This document shows, one piece after another, positions 1 through 6,355 of a stretch of DNA of 6,805 bases; positions within the stretch are counted from its first letter, which is position 1, and each line of letters begins with the position of its first letter. The DNA is from Desulfobacterales bacterium (lineage in GTDB: Bacteria > Desulfobacterota > Desulfobacteria > Desulfobacterales > RPRI01): the NCBI GenBank assembly GCA_030689795.1, contig JAUYEO010000047.1:1-6805 (forward strand), read 5' to 3'. A program made the position numbers and the translations under genes. The notes under the pieces were generated by a model. It had not been told where the DNA came from and ran no database searches. It worked only from the letters and a program-made list of their open reading frames with translations.

Positions 1-304
1 CACGGAGGCCGATGTTCGGGAGGGCGTAAGGGTCACCCGGCTGGCTGTGAGGGTCGGTGACATCGCCAAATATCCGGAAAGGCGGCAGAGGGAGAAGCGG
101 GCCGGACTGGCAAGAAGAGACATGCGCTGGAACGATCTGGAAAAAGAGCTTCTCTTTCCGGAGATCGCTAGAAAGAAAAGAGCGGACAGGGCGCCCCAGG
201 AGGAGAAGACCTGCACCATGTGCGGTGATTTCTGCGCCATGAAAAAGGGAATGGAGGTTTTCAAGGATGATATTCGGGGCGATAAAGTCTCACGTGTGGA
301 CTGA
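1..304 (+). CDS. bzaF: ThiC-like 5-hydroxybenzimidazole synthase (BzaF or BzaB), C-terminal part
   Basis: Only the C-terminal 100 residues are present; the frame is open from base 2 and stops at TGA 302-304. ThiC-superfamily radical SAM enzymes carry their Fe-S cysteines at the extreme C-terminus. Here the Cys codons at 212, 221 and 233 form CTMCGDFC, a CX2CX3C motif one residue shorter than the CX2CX4C of enterobacterial ThiC. The preceding stretch (ADVREGV, then DIAKYPERR and a basic helix) matches the ThiC end region. ThiC itself makes the thiamin pyrimidine from aminoimidazole ribotide; BzaF, or the BzaA/BzaB pair, makes 5-hydroxybenzimidazole from the same substrate. The bza assignment rests mainly on the neighbours cobT-bzaC-bzaD-bzaE. 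Whether this is a lone BzaF or the second member of a BzaAB pair depends on sequence upstream of the window. A true ThiC is possible but less likely here. Confidence 0.8.
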   Translation, partial: TEADVREGVRVTRLAVRVGDIAKYPERRQREKRAGLARRDMRWNDLEKELLFPEIARKKRADRAPQEEKTCTMCGDFCAMKKGMEVFKDDIRGDKVSRVD

Positions 305-370
305 ACCTTTTTCACAGTTCAAATGTTCATGAATTGCCTGGGCATTCCCGCAGGTGGTAATGTCAAGCCG

Positions 371-400
371 CGCTTCACGCTTCACGAACGACGCTTCACG
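371..400 (+). repeat. Three copies of CGCTTCACG in the bza-cobT gap
   Basis: The 9-mer CGCTTCACG occurs at 371-379, 378-386 (overlapping the first by two bases) and 392-400, just before the cobT ribosome binding site. No function is visible. It may be a low-complexity intergenic repeat or a binding site. Confidence 0.6.
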
Positions 401-402
401 AT

Positions 403-408
403 AAGGAG
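403..408 (+). promoter_or_regulatory. Ribosome binding site of cobT
   Basis: AAGGAG lies 8 nt before ATG 417 but only 2 nt before the in-frame TTG at 411, so it decides for ATG 417 as the start of cobT. Confidence 0.8.
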
Positions 409-416
409 TTTTGAAA

Positions 417-1478
417 ATGGAGAAACTAAAGCGTACCATCGGTTCCATAAAGACACCCGACAGATTGGTTTACGAAAAGGCTCTTGCGCGACTCGCGGAT
501 CAGGCACGCCCGGCCGGAAGCCTGGGCATTCTCGAGAACGTTTCAGCCCGGCTTGCGGCCATCGCAGGGACCCTTGACGTTCGCCTTCAGAATAAGGTCA
601 TCGTGACCTGTGCCGGCGATCACGGGATTGTCGAAGAAGGGGTCAGCCTCTTTCCCCGGGAAGTGACCCCCCAGATGGTCCTGAATTTCATTGGCGGGGG
701 AGCTTCGATCAATGTGCTCGGAAAACATGCCGGCGCCAGGGTCATTGCTGCCGATCTGGGCGTCAATTATGACTTCGATCCGGCCCTTCCCATCTTCCAC
801 AAGAAGGTCGGCAAAGGTACGGCAAATTTTGCCAAAGGTCCAGCCATGACGCGGGGGAAGGCGGCCAGATCCATCGAGGCCGGCATCGAGATCGTCGAGG
901 AACTTTTCGGACAGGGGCCCGTGGATATTCTGGGTACTGGCGACATGGGGATCGGCAACACCACGCCATCGACCGCGGTCATTGCGGCATTTTCAGGGAT
1001 TCCGGTTGAAAAGCTCACCGGCCGCGGAACCGGGATCGGTGATGCCGCCCTCAGAAACAAGATTGCTGTCATCGAAAGAGCCTTGTCGATGCACGCGCCC
1101 GACCCCCATGACCCCATCGATATCCTCTCCAAGGTAGGCGGGTTCGAGATCGGCGGACTGGCAGGGCTCGTGATCGGTGCCGCAGCAAAGGGGATTCCCG
1201 TGGTCTGCGACGGCTTTATCTCCACAGCAGGGGCGCTGATCGCCTGTGAGCTGGCTCCAGCCGCAAAGGCGTACCTGTTTACGAGCCACAGGTCCGTGGA
1301 GGTCGGTCATCGGTTCATGCACGAGAGGCTCGGCATCGAACCCCTGCTGGACCTGGGCTTTCGCCTGGGAGAGGGAACGGGGGCCGCAATTGCCATGGAG
1401 CTTCTGGATGCCGCCACCCGGATTCTTGCGGATATCAAGACATTCGAGGAAGTTGCCATAAAAAATGCCCAGATCTGA
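417..1478 (+). CDS. cobT: Nicotinate-nucleotide--dimethylbenzimidazole phosphoribosyltransferase
   Basis: CobT transfers the phosphoribosyl group of nicotinate mononucleotide to DMB or a related benzimidazole, giving the alpha-ribazole phosphate used to build the B12 nucleotide loop; it is a soluble enzyme. From ATG 417 the protein has 353 residues, close to the 356 of the Salmonella enzyme. Family motifs run in order: GDHGI, GDMGIGNTT, GTGIGD, VGGFEIGGLAG, DGFISTAGA, SHRSVEVGH and LDLGFRLGEGTGAA. Glu319 in LGEGTGA is the counterpart of the catalytic Glu of Salmonella CobT. The gene looks intact. It starts 112 nt after the hydroxybenzimidazole synthase gene and its last 14 nt overlap the bzaC start, suggesting coupled translation. 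Its place inside a bza operon suggests it is tuned to the benzimidazoles made by its neighbours. Confidence 0.97.
   Translation: MEKLKRTIGSIKTPDRLVYEKALARLADQARPAGSLGILENVSARLAAIAGTLDVRLQNKVIVTCAGDHGIVEEGVSLFPREVTPQMVLNFIGGGASINVLGKHAGARVIAADLGVNYDFDPALPIFHKKVGKGTANFAKGPAMTRGKAARSIEAGIEIVEELFGQGPVDILGTGDMGIGNTTPSTAVIAAFSGIPVEKLTGRGTGIGDAALRNKIAVIERALSMHAPDPHDPIDILSKVGGFEIGGLAGLVIGAAAKGIPVVCDGFISTAGALIACELAPAAKAYLFTSHRSVEVGHRFMHERLGIEPLLDLGFRLGEGTGAAIAMELLDAATRILADIKTFEEVAIKNAQI
1446..1452 (+). promoter_or_regulatory. Probable ribosome binding site of bzaC inside cobT
   Basis: GAGGAAG lies within the last codons of cobT, 12 nt before ATG 1465. The spacing is long, so initiation may depend on ribosomes finishing cobT, whose stop codon (1476-1478) lies past the bzaC start. 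Confidence 0.45.
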
Positions 1479-3126
1479 CGATCCATCGAGCAAAAACGAT
1501 GGCGATGCCGACCCTTCTCAGGTGGATTACCAGTTCCTTGAGAATCTCTCCACTGCCTACTGGCAATCGGAGGTTCTCTTTTCTGCGCTGGAACTGAAGC
1601 TCTTCGACCACATCGAAAGCGAACTCACGACCACCCGAAAGCTTTGCGCGCTATCCGGGTGCAGAGAGGATGGCCTTTATCGTCTCCTTAGGGTGATGAA
1701 GCGGATGGAACTGGTCGGGGAGAGCGAAGGGAACTGGTTTAACAGCCAGGTTGCCCGGCGCTATCTGGTCGAGAAGAGTCCTTCTTATATGGGGAATTTT
1801 TTTCTCTATCGCCGCGCCATGCAGGAAAACTTTCGCCTTCTCACGCGGAAAATCTCCCTTAATGATGACCCTGAAGCAACGAGCCGCAGGCATTCAGATT
1901 CGGTGGAAAATTATGCGGTGAGAAACTTCAACTATGTCAGGGCATTGGATCAACTGGCAAAGGAGAAGACAAGGGAGATCGTTGAAATCCTCTTTCATGA
2001 AACTTGGTCATTGCCAGTTCTCGACCTGGGAGGCGGAGCAGGAACGCTTTGCCGCTTTCTCGTGGCCTCCCTTTCCGGAGCGGACCGAAAAAAGGGAATC
2101 CATTCTCTAACGGCAGACGACGTGGCCGAGGGGCCGGCCGATGCATCCGGCGCATTACGGGGAGTTCTCCTGGACCTTCCAGAGGTGATTGAGGCTGCAC
2201 GGAAGATTTACCCGGATGAAACGGATTGGAAGGGGATCGAGACAGTCGGCGCCGATTTTCGTTTCCACGCGTTTGCAAAGGAAAGAACCTTCGGTCTCAT
2301 CGTGATGAGCAATTTTCTCCATGCCTATGGAGAGAAAGAAGCCCGGAAACTTCTTGAAAAGGCGCTCTCTCTTCTCAAGCCAGGGGGAAAAGTTCTCATT
2401 CATGACTATTTTCCTGACCGCCTGGGCCGCAACCCCCAAAAAGGGGCTGTCTACGATCTGGCCATGATGCTGAATACCTATGACGGCGAATGTCATGAGG
2501 CTTCCAAGGTGGTTTCCTGGCTTGGCGCTGCCGGCATTCGGCAAAGCGTTGTTCTTGATCTTGAAACAGACAGCTCTTTGATCCTGGCCGGGGAAAAACT
2601 TTCGCAGGATCATTATCTTATACCCTTGCCGCTTCAGTGGGCCGATATCGCCATTTCCGAGGGGTTCAGACGGGCTGTTCCCATCCCCACGGAAAAGATT
2701 ACCACAGCCCCATGGGTCAGGCTGAAATGCAGGTATGGGTGCGATGGATACGGAAAGAATCTTCAGTGCCCCCCTTACGGCCGGGATGACCTTGAGACGG
2801 AACGGATGCTCAGATCTTACAAATGGGCGCTTCTTCTGGAAGGGGCCCCGCCCGGAACACAGTTTCATCAGAGGCTGCTCGGGCTTGAGAAAAAGGCTTT
2901 TCTCAGCGGCTTACACAAGGCTTTTGTCCTGGGCGCCGGCCCCTGCACGGTTTGTAAAAAGTGTCCCGGCGAGGGGGCGTGCAAGCGAAGTGATCTGGCC
3001 CGTCCTTCGATGGAAGCCTCGGGGATCGATGTCTTTCAGACGGCAAAAGAGGCGGGCCTGTATCTGGCGCCGGTTAAGGAGAAGGGGCAGTATGTCAAAT
3101 ATATCGGTTTGCTGTTATTGGAGTAG
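1465..3126 (+). CDS. bzaC: BzaC-like O-methyltransferase fused to a C-terminal DUF2284-type cysteine domain
   Basis: The 553-residue protein has two parts. Residues about 24-130 are a winged-helix dimerisation domain (helix FLENLSTAYWQSEVLFSALE), followed by a class I SAM methyltransferase fold with motif I DLGGGAGT at 187-194, VLLDLPEVI at 234-242 and LKPGGKVLIHD further on. His286 in NFLHAYG sits where hydroxyindole O-methyltransferase relatives (LHDW) keep the catalytic base. That family methylates a 5-hydroxyindole, which fits O-methylation of 5-hydroxybenzimidazole to 5-methoxybenzimidazole, the BzaC step. An extra polar stretch of about 28 residues (204-231) lies between motif I and VLLDLPE. 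From about residue 385 the protein becomes a DUF2284-type domain with Cys422, 426 and 435 (the last in LQCPPYGRD) and Cys494, 497, 500 and 506 (CX2CX2CX5C), followed by ARPSMEASGIDVF. These cysteines probably bind Fe-S or another metal (inference). Role from context; the fusion is unusual. Confidence 0.85.
   Translation: MPRSDDPSSKNDGDADPSQVDYQFLENLSTAYWQSEVLFSALELKLFDHIESELTTTRKLCALSGCREDGLYRLLRVMKRMELVGESEGNWFNSQVARRYLVEKSPSYMGNFFLYRRAMQENFRLLTRKISLNDDPEATSRRHSDSVENYAVRNFNYVRALDQLAKEKTREIVEILFHETWSLPVLDLGGGAGTLCRFLVASLSGADRKKGIHSLTADDVAEGPADASGALRGVLLDLPEVIEAARKIYPDETDWKGIETVGADFRFHAFAKERTFGLIVMSNFLHAYGEKEARKLLEKALSLLKPGGKVLIHDYFPDRLGRNPQKGAVYDLAMMLNTYDGECHEASKVVSWLGAAGIRQSVVLDLETDSSLILAGEKLSQDHYLIPLPLQWADIAISEGFRRAVPIPTEKITTAPWVRLKCRYGCDGYGKNLQCPPYGRDDLETERMLRSYKWALLLEGAPPGTQFHQRLLGLEKKAFLSGLHKAFVLGAGPCTVCKKCPGEGACKRSDLARPSMEASGIDVFQTAKEAGLYLAPVKEKGQYVKYIGLLLLE
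3120..3123 (+). promoter_or_regulatory. Ribosome binding site of bzaD
   Basis: GGAG overlaps the end of bzaC, 6 nt before ATG 3130 but only 3 nt before the in-frame GTG 3127. This favours ATG 3130. Confidence 0.65.
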
Positions 3127-3129
3127 GTG

Positions 3130-4452
3130 ATGAAAATATCTCTTGTTCAGCTCCCCACTTCCCACCACGGCGCCGGTGAGAAGGTCTATCCCCTGGGCCT
3201 TTCCAGGCTTTCCAGTCTTGTTTCGGCGGAATACACAAAAAGCGCTCTGGACATGAACCTCTTTCCCGACCCCTGGCCGGAGTTGAAAAAACTGATCGAA
3301 GATCGTCGGCCGGATATCGTCGCCTTTTCCCTTAGAAACATCGACCCCCTTGCCGGCCACCTGGTCTCTTATCTCTCGTCCCTGAAAACAGCCGCTGCGC
3401 TGGTTCGAAAGATCCTTCCGGATTCGAGGATAATGGTTGGCGGCCCTGCTTTTTCCCTTTTTGGAACCCGTCTCATGGAAGCGGTTTCCGAGATAGACTA
3501 TGGGCTTGTGGGGGAAGGGGAGCGGGCGTTTCCCATGATCATCGAAAGTGATATCGAACCCGGCGCGGTTCCGGGTATGCTGTGGCGAAAAGAAGGCGTC
3601 ATCCATCAGAACCCCCCGGGTCCGGGTATCTCACTTGATGAGATTCCCCCCATGGATCGGGTCACCTTCGATCCCGCGGATTACACGAAGGGAAACGCCT
3701 ACGTCGCCCCTGTCGGGATAGAGGGAAAGCGGGGATGCGACCTGAGTTGCGGCTACTGCGTTTACCCCAGTCTCGGCGGAGGGAGGATGCGCCTGCGGAG
3801 TCCTAAAAATATCGTGGACGAGATCGAATCCCTGCACCGGGAGCATGGCATCCGGCTTTTTCACTTTACGGACGCGGTGGTCAATCGACCCGTCGACCAT
3901 TTCGAGGCGTTGATGGAGGAGTTCATTCGCAGAAATCTCGATGTCGGCTGGACGGGCTTTTTCAGAGAGGATACGATGGACGCCAGGCTAGCTGATCGTG
4001 CTCAGGCCGCCGGACTTGTTGCCATCTATTTTTCGGCGGATGCGCTTACGGACCACGGCCTGAAACTTCTGGGAAAACGGCTGACAAAGCAGGATATTCT
4101 GAACGCGGCAAAGGTTACCGCAGAGAGCAATATTCTCACCATGTGCCATTTTCTGCTCAATCTGCCCGGGGACGGTGAGGCCGAAACAATAGAGGCATGG
4201 GAAATGCTGGATCGTCTGCTTGTAATTCATGCAGGCGCCGCAAATCTTGGTGCCGTGATCTTTAACCACGTCCGGCTTTACCCCGGGGCCCCGCTGACAA
4301 AGCGGCTGATCAGAAGCGGGGAACTTTCCACCGATGTCGATCTTCTTTACCCATTCTATTACAATCCCGGGAGGTTCTCTCATCTCCTTCACGAGATGGA
4401 AGCCCACTGCCACCGTGCAGGTGTTTTTTCGAGATTGAAAATAGGTATTTAA
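3130..4452 (+). CDS. bzaD: Cobalamin-binding-domain radical SAM methylase, BzaD-like
   Basis: The protein has 440 residues from ATG 3130; GTG 3127 would add one residue. The N-terminal about 150 residues have the Rossmann-like B12-binding layout: ISLVQLP, PLGLSRLSSLV, DIVAFSLRN, RIMVGGPAFS, then DYGLVGEGERAFP. No DxHxxG cobalamin-ligand motif is visible, as in many members of this class. The radical SAM core carries Cys203, Cys207 and Cys210 (GCDLSCGYC, CX3CX2C), followed by SPKNIVDEIESL and FHFTDAVVN. In the characterised anaerobic route BzaD converts 5-methoxybenzimidazole to 5-methoxy-6-methylbenzimidazole. The name rests on that family layout and on gene order after bzaC, since the two radical SAM genes here cannot be told apart by motif alone. 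It begins 3 nt after bzaC and ends 13 nt before bzaE, so it is surely co-transcribed. The enzyme should be cytosolic and oxygen-sensitive. Confidence 0.85.
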   Translation: MKISLVQLPTSHHGAGEKVYPLGLSRLSSLVSAEYTKSALDMNLFPDPWPELKKLIEDRRPDIVAFSLRNIDPLAGHLVSYLSSLKTAAALVRKILPDSRIMVGGPAFSLFGTRLMEAVSEIDYGLVGEGERAFPMIIESDIEPGAVPGMLWRKEGVIHQNPPGPGISLDEIPPMDRVTFDPADYTKGNAYVAPVGIEGKRGCDLSCGYCVYPSLGGGRMRLRSPKNIVDEIESLHREHGIRLFHFTDAVVNRPVDHFEALMEEFIRRNLDVGWTGFFREDTMDARLADRAQAAGLVAIYFSADALTDHGLKLLGKRLTKQDILNAAKVTAESNILTMCHFLLNLPGDGEAETIEAWEMLDRLLVIHAGAANLGAVIFNHVRLYPGAPLTKRLIRSGELSTDVDLLYPFYYNPGRFSHLLHEMEAHCHRAGVFSRLKIGI

Positions 4453-4456
4453 GCAT

Positions 4457-4460
4457 GGAG
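4457..4460 (+). promoter_or_regulatory. Ribosome binding site supporting the GTG start of bzaE
   Basis: GGAG lies 5 nt before GTG 4466. The nearby ATG at 4455 is in another frame, so the gene most likely uses GTG. Confidence 0.7.
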
Positions 4461-4465
4461 AACAC

Positions 4466-5947
4466 GTGAAGATTATAGTTCTGGAGCACCCGAGAATCCG
4501 TTCGAAAATAAGGTTCAACGATATCGCGAACACCCCCCTCTGGTCCTGCCTGATGGGCGGTTACGTGGCATCTGCCCTGAAGGCTGCCGGACATGAGGTC
4601 AGATTGATCGACTGCACGGTGAATGGCTGGGATTTTTCCGAGACCGCTGATGAAATCATCGCTTTCTCCCCAGTCCTTCTGGCTGTGAATTGCGTCTATA
4701 TCTGGGAAAATAGCGGGGCGATCTTTGCTTTTTTTCAGAATCTGAGAAGGGCGGGTTTCAGGGGCCATATCAATCTTTTCGGGTTCTATCCCACCCTGGC
4801 CTACCGGACAATCCTGGACTTCAGCAGGGAAGTGGACACGGTTTCCGTGGGAGAGTGCGAGATAACGGTCAAGGAGCTGGCAAGTTGCCTGGAAACCTTC
4901 GGCTCTGTTGAGGGAATTGCAGGGCTTGCCCATCGGAGCGGGGAAGGGATCAGGGTGGACGATCCCAGGGGGCCCCTTCGTGATCCGGATCTCTTTGACC
5001 TTCCCTTGCGGGCAGATGGCGGTTTCCGTACGGCGTCGATTTTAGGCAGCAGGGGATGTTATAACCATTGCAGCTTCTGCCCGGTCCCGCCCTTCTACAA
5101 CAATGGCCCGCTCTGGCGGGGCAGGAGTCCGGAAAATATTCTTCATGAAATGAATTCGCTTGTTTCGATGGGAATACGGAATTTCTACTTTGCAGACCCC
5201 AATTTCATCGGACCTGGAAAGAAGGGAAAAGAAAGAACCCTGAGGCTGATGGAACTGATCCGCCCCTTAAAAATCACCTTCGGCATGGAGACAAGACCCG
5301 AAGACCTTGACGAAGAGATAATGGAAAGCCTTGTTTCATCGGGATTCACCAGCATGCTCCTCGGTGTCGAGAGCGGCTCCAGTGCCCTTCTCGGTCAGCT
5401 CTCCAAGGGCTCCACATTGAACGGCAGTGAGCACGCCATCGAACTCTGCCGTCACTTCGGCATCGAGCCCGAGATCGGCTTTCTGATGTTCGTTCCGGAC
5501 AGCACCCTTTCCGACCTCGGTGAAAACCTTAAATTTCTGCGGAAAAACAAACTACTGAATCGGCTTGACCGGACTGCCAACCTTTTTTCCCATTCCCATA
5601 TCGTATTCATGGGAACAAGCGGATACCGCAGATACGAGAAAGAAGGCAGACTCACGCCGGCCGGCTATCAGGGATTCGAAGGGGAAATTGAATACTCCGA
5701 CAAAAGGGTGGCGTGGATGCGGGATGTGGTGGTCTTTGCCTGCCTTCATGTCCTGATGGAGAGCGCTTCTTTCGATTCCCCGATCCACTGGCGAAGACCC
5801 CAAGAGCAGGGTCTTGCCAAAAAGGTTAACGACTACCTGGTGAAGATGTTTGAAAGGCTTCTGAAAAATGCTGAATCTTTGAAGACATTGGATGATCCGG
5901 AAATGGTGAAGAAAGATATCGAAAAGGAGATTGACAGTTACGGGTAA
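4466..5947 (+). CDS. bzaE: Cobalamin-binding-domain radical SAM enzyme, BzaE-like
   Basis: The protein has 493 residues from GTG 4466, chosen for the GGAG 5 nt upstream. The N-terminal about 170 residues form a B12-binding-like domain: MKIIVLEHP, GGYVASALKAAGHEVRLID, LLAVNCVYIW, INLFGFYPTL, then VDTVSVGECEITVKEL. No DxHxxG motif is seen. The radical SAM cluster cysteines are Cys198, Cys202 and Cys205 (GCYNHCSFC, CX3CX2C). They are followed by SPENILHEM, NFYFADPNFIG and GVESGS, all typical of the family. In the published pathway BzaE performs the last step, from 5-methoxy-6-methylbenzimidazole to DMB, a net replacement of methoxy by methyl. Assignment over BzaD is by position as last gene of the cluster. 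The C-terminal about 100 residues are helical and charged, ending in a Lys/Glu-rich tail. No hairpin terminator is visible directly after the stop. Confidence 0.84.
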   Translation: MKIIVLEHPRIRSKIRFNDIANTPLWSCLMGGYVASALKAAGHEVRLIDCTVNGWDFSETADEIIAFSPVLLAVNCVYIWENSGAIFAFFQNLRRAGFRGHINLFGFYPTLAYRTILDFSREVDTVSVGECEITVKELASCLETFGSVEGIAGLAHRSGEGIRVDDPRGPLRDPDLFDLPLRADGGFRTASILGSRGCYNHCSFCPVPPFYNNGPLWRGRSPENILHEMNSLVSMGIRNFYFADPNFIGPGKKGKERTLRLMELIRPLKITFGMETRPEDLDEEIMESLVSSGFTSMLLGVESGSSALLGQLSKGSTLNGSEHAIELCRHFGIEPEIGFLMFVPDSTLSDLGENLKFLRKNKLLNRLDRTANLFSHSHIVFMGTSGYRRYEKEGRLTPAGYQGFEGEIEYSDKRVAWMRDVVVFACLHVLMESASFDSPIHWRRPQEQGLAKKVNDYLVKMFERLLKNAESLKTLDDPEMVKKDIEKEIDSYG

Positions 5948-5968
5948 AGGACTATATACAGGTTTATA

Positions 5969-6000
5969 TTGACTTTATTCTTAATATTTAATTAGATAAT
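5969..6000 (+). promoter_or_regulatory. Possible sigma-70-type promoter upstream of the cobalamin riboswitch
   Basis: TTGACT (5969-5974) is a near-consensus -35 element in an A+T-rich stretch. The candidate -10 elements are imperfect: TTAGAT at 5992-5997 (17-nt spacer, poor match) or GATAAT at 5995-6000 (good match, 20-nt spacer). The position just ahead of the riboswitch is sensible, but transcription could also continue from the bza operon. Confidence 0.35.
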
Positions 6001-6170
6001 GGCAGTTAATGAGCTTTTTACAAGCTTAATAGGGAATCCTGTTGAAATCAGGAGCGGGAACGCCGCTGTAATCGGGGACGAAATTCTTGTCATCCACTGT
6101 CTGGTAATATCTGGGATGGGAAGGAAAGAAAAGTAGGGTGATCCGTAAGCCAGAAGACCTGCCTTAACCA
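6001..6170 (+). ncRNA. Cobalamin (B12) riboswitch aptamer
   Basis: The conserved cobalamin-aptamer blocks appear in order. TTAATAGGGAA (6026-6036) is followed by a stem TCCTG/CAGGA (6037-6041 and 6049-6053). Next come a core ending GCCGCTGTAATCGGGG, then CCACTGT (6095-6101), GGGAAGG (6118-6124), GTGATCCG, and the B12 box AAGCCAGAAGACCTGCC at 6147-6163. GGCAG at 6001-6005 can pair with CTGCC at 6159-6163 to close the element. AGCTT/AAGCT (6012-6016 with 6022-6026) forms a small extra hairpin before AGGGAA. Cobalamin riboswitches bind adenosyl- or related cobalamins and shut off uptake or synthesis genes. The downstream terminator suggests transcriptional control of the permease at 6356. The outer boundaries are approximate. 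Confidence 0.93.
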
Positions 6171-6204
6171 ATAAAATAACCCGGGAGCCCGTTAAATGCT
6201 CCAA

Positions 6205-6236
6205 GGTTGGGGTTGAAAAACGTCTTATCCCCGGCT
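6205..6236 (+). promoter_or_regulatory. Candidate antiterminator of the riboswitch expression platform
   Basis: GGTTGGGG (6205-6212) can pair with CCCCGGCT (6229-6236), with some G-U pairs. This would occupy the left arm of the terminator, so the two helices exclude each other. AACC copies at 6166-6169 and 6178-6181 could in turn capture the GGTT. Pairing was judged by eye, without energy calculation. Confidence 0.45.
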
Positions 6237-6261
6237 CTAATTTTTGAGCCCGGGGTTTTTT
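6229..6261 (+). terminator. Intrinsic terminator of the cobalamin riboswitch
   Basis: CCCCGGCTC (6229-6237) pairs with GAGCCCGGGG (6246-6255) with one bulged C. The loop is 8 nt and six T follow (6256-6261). It lies about 65 nt after the B12 box and about 95 nt before the permease start, the expected place for B12-triggered premature termination. It is also the first clear terminator after bzaE, so it could end read-through transcripts of the bza operon. Confidence 0.85.
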
Positions 6262-6355
6262 ATTTGATGCCATTGTAAAACCCTCTGGAATTAATAAATA
6301 ATTATATGATATCGGGCAACAGAAATTGACAAAAAACATATTAAAATACGGATAT

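Noticed and set aside
47..304. A separate small gene starting at GTG 47
   Set aside because: The same frame is open to the window edge, and the upstream codons (TEADVREGV) continue the ThiC-family alignment, so this is the tail of a longer gene.
329..357. Hairpin-like CCTGGG/CCCGCAGG between the ThiC-like gene and cobT as a terminator
   Set aside because: The stem is short and bulged, and no T-run follows.
411..416. TTG 411 as the start of cobT
   Set aside because: The AAGGAG at 403-408 would be only 2 nt away; ATG 417 has normal spacing.
2155..2868. Long minus-strand open frame (237 codons) opposite bzaC
   Set aside because: It lies wholly antisense to a gene with clear methyltransferase and DUF2284 motifs, and its translation shows no recognisable domain; it is a by-product of G+C-rich codon use.
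3127..3129. GTG 3127 as the start of bzaD
   Set aside because: GGAG at 3120-3123 would be only 3 nt away; ATG 3130 has better spacing and the protein differs by one residue.
4727..4736. T-rich run inside bzaE as a terminator
   Set aside because: No stable G+C-rich hairpin precedes it, and it is in the middle of a coding frame encoding a Phe-rich helix.
4310..4933. Minus-strand open frame (207 codons) across the bzaD-bzaE junction
   Set aside because: It is antisense to two well-supported radical SAM genes, has no family motifs and no convincing start context.
5992..6339. Minus-strand open frame over the riboswitch region
   Set aside because: It covers a strongly matching cobalamin aptamer and terminator on the + strand, and the translation resembles no protein family.
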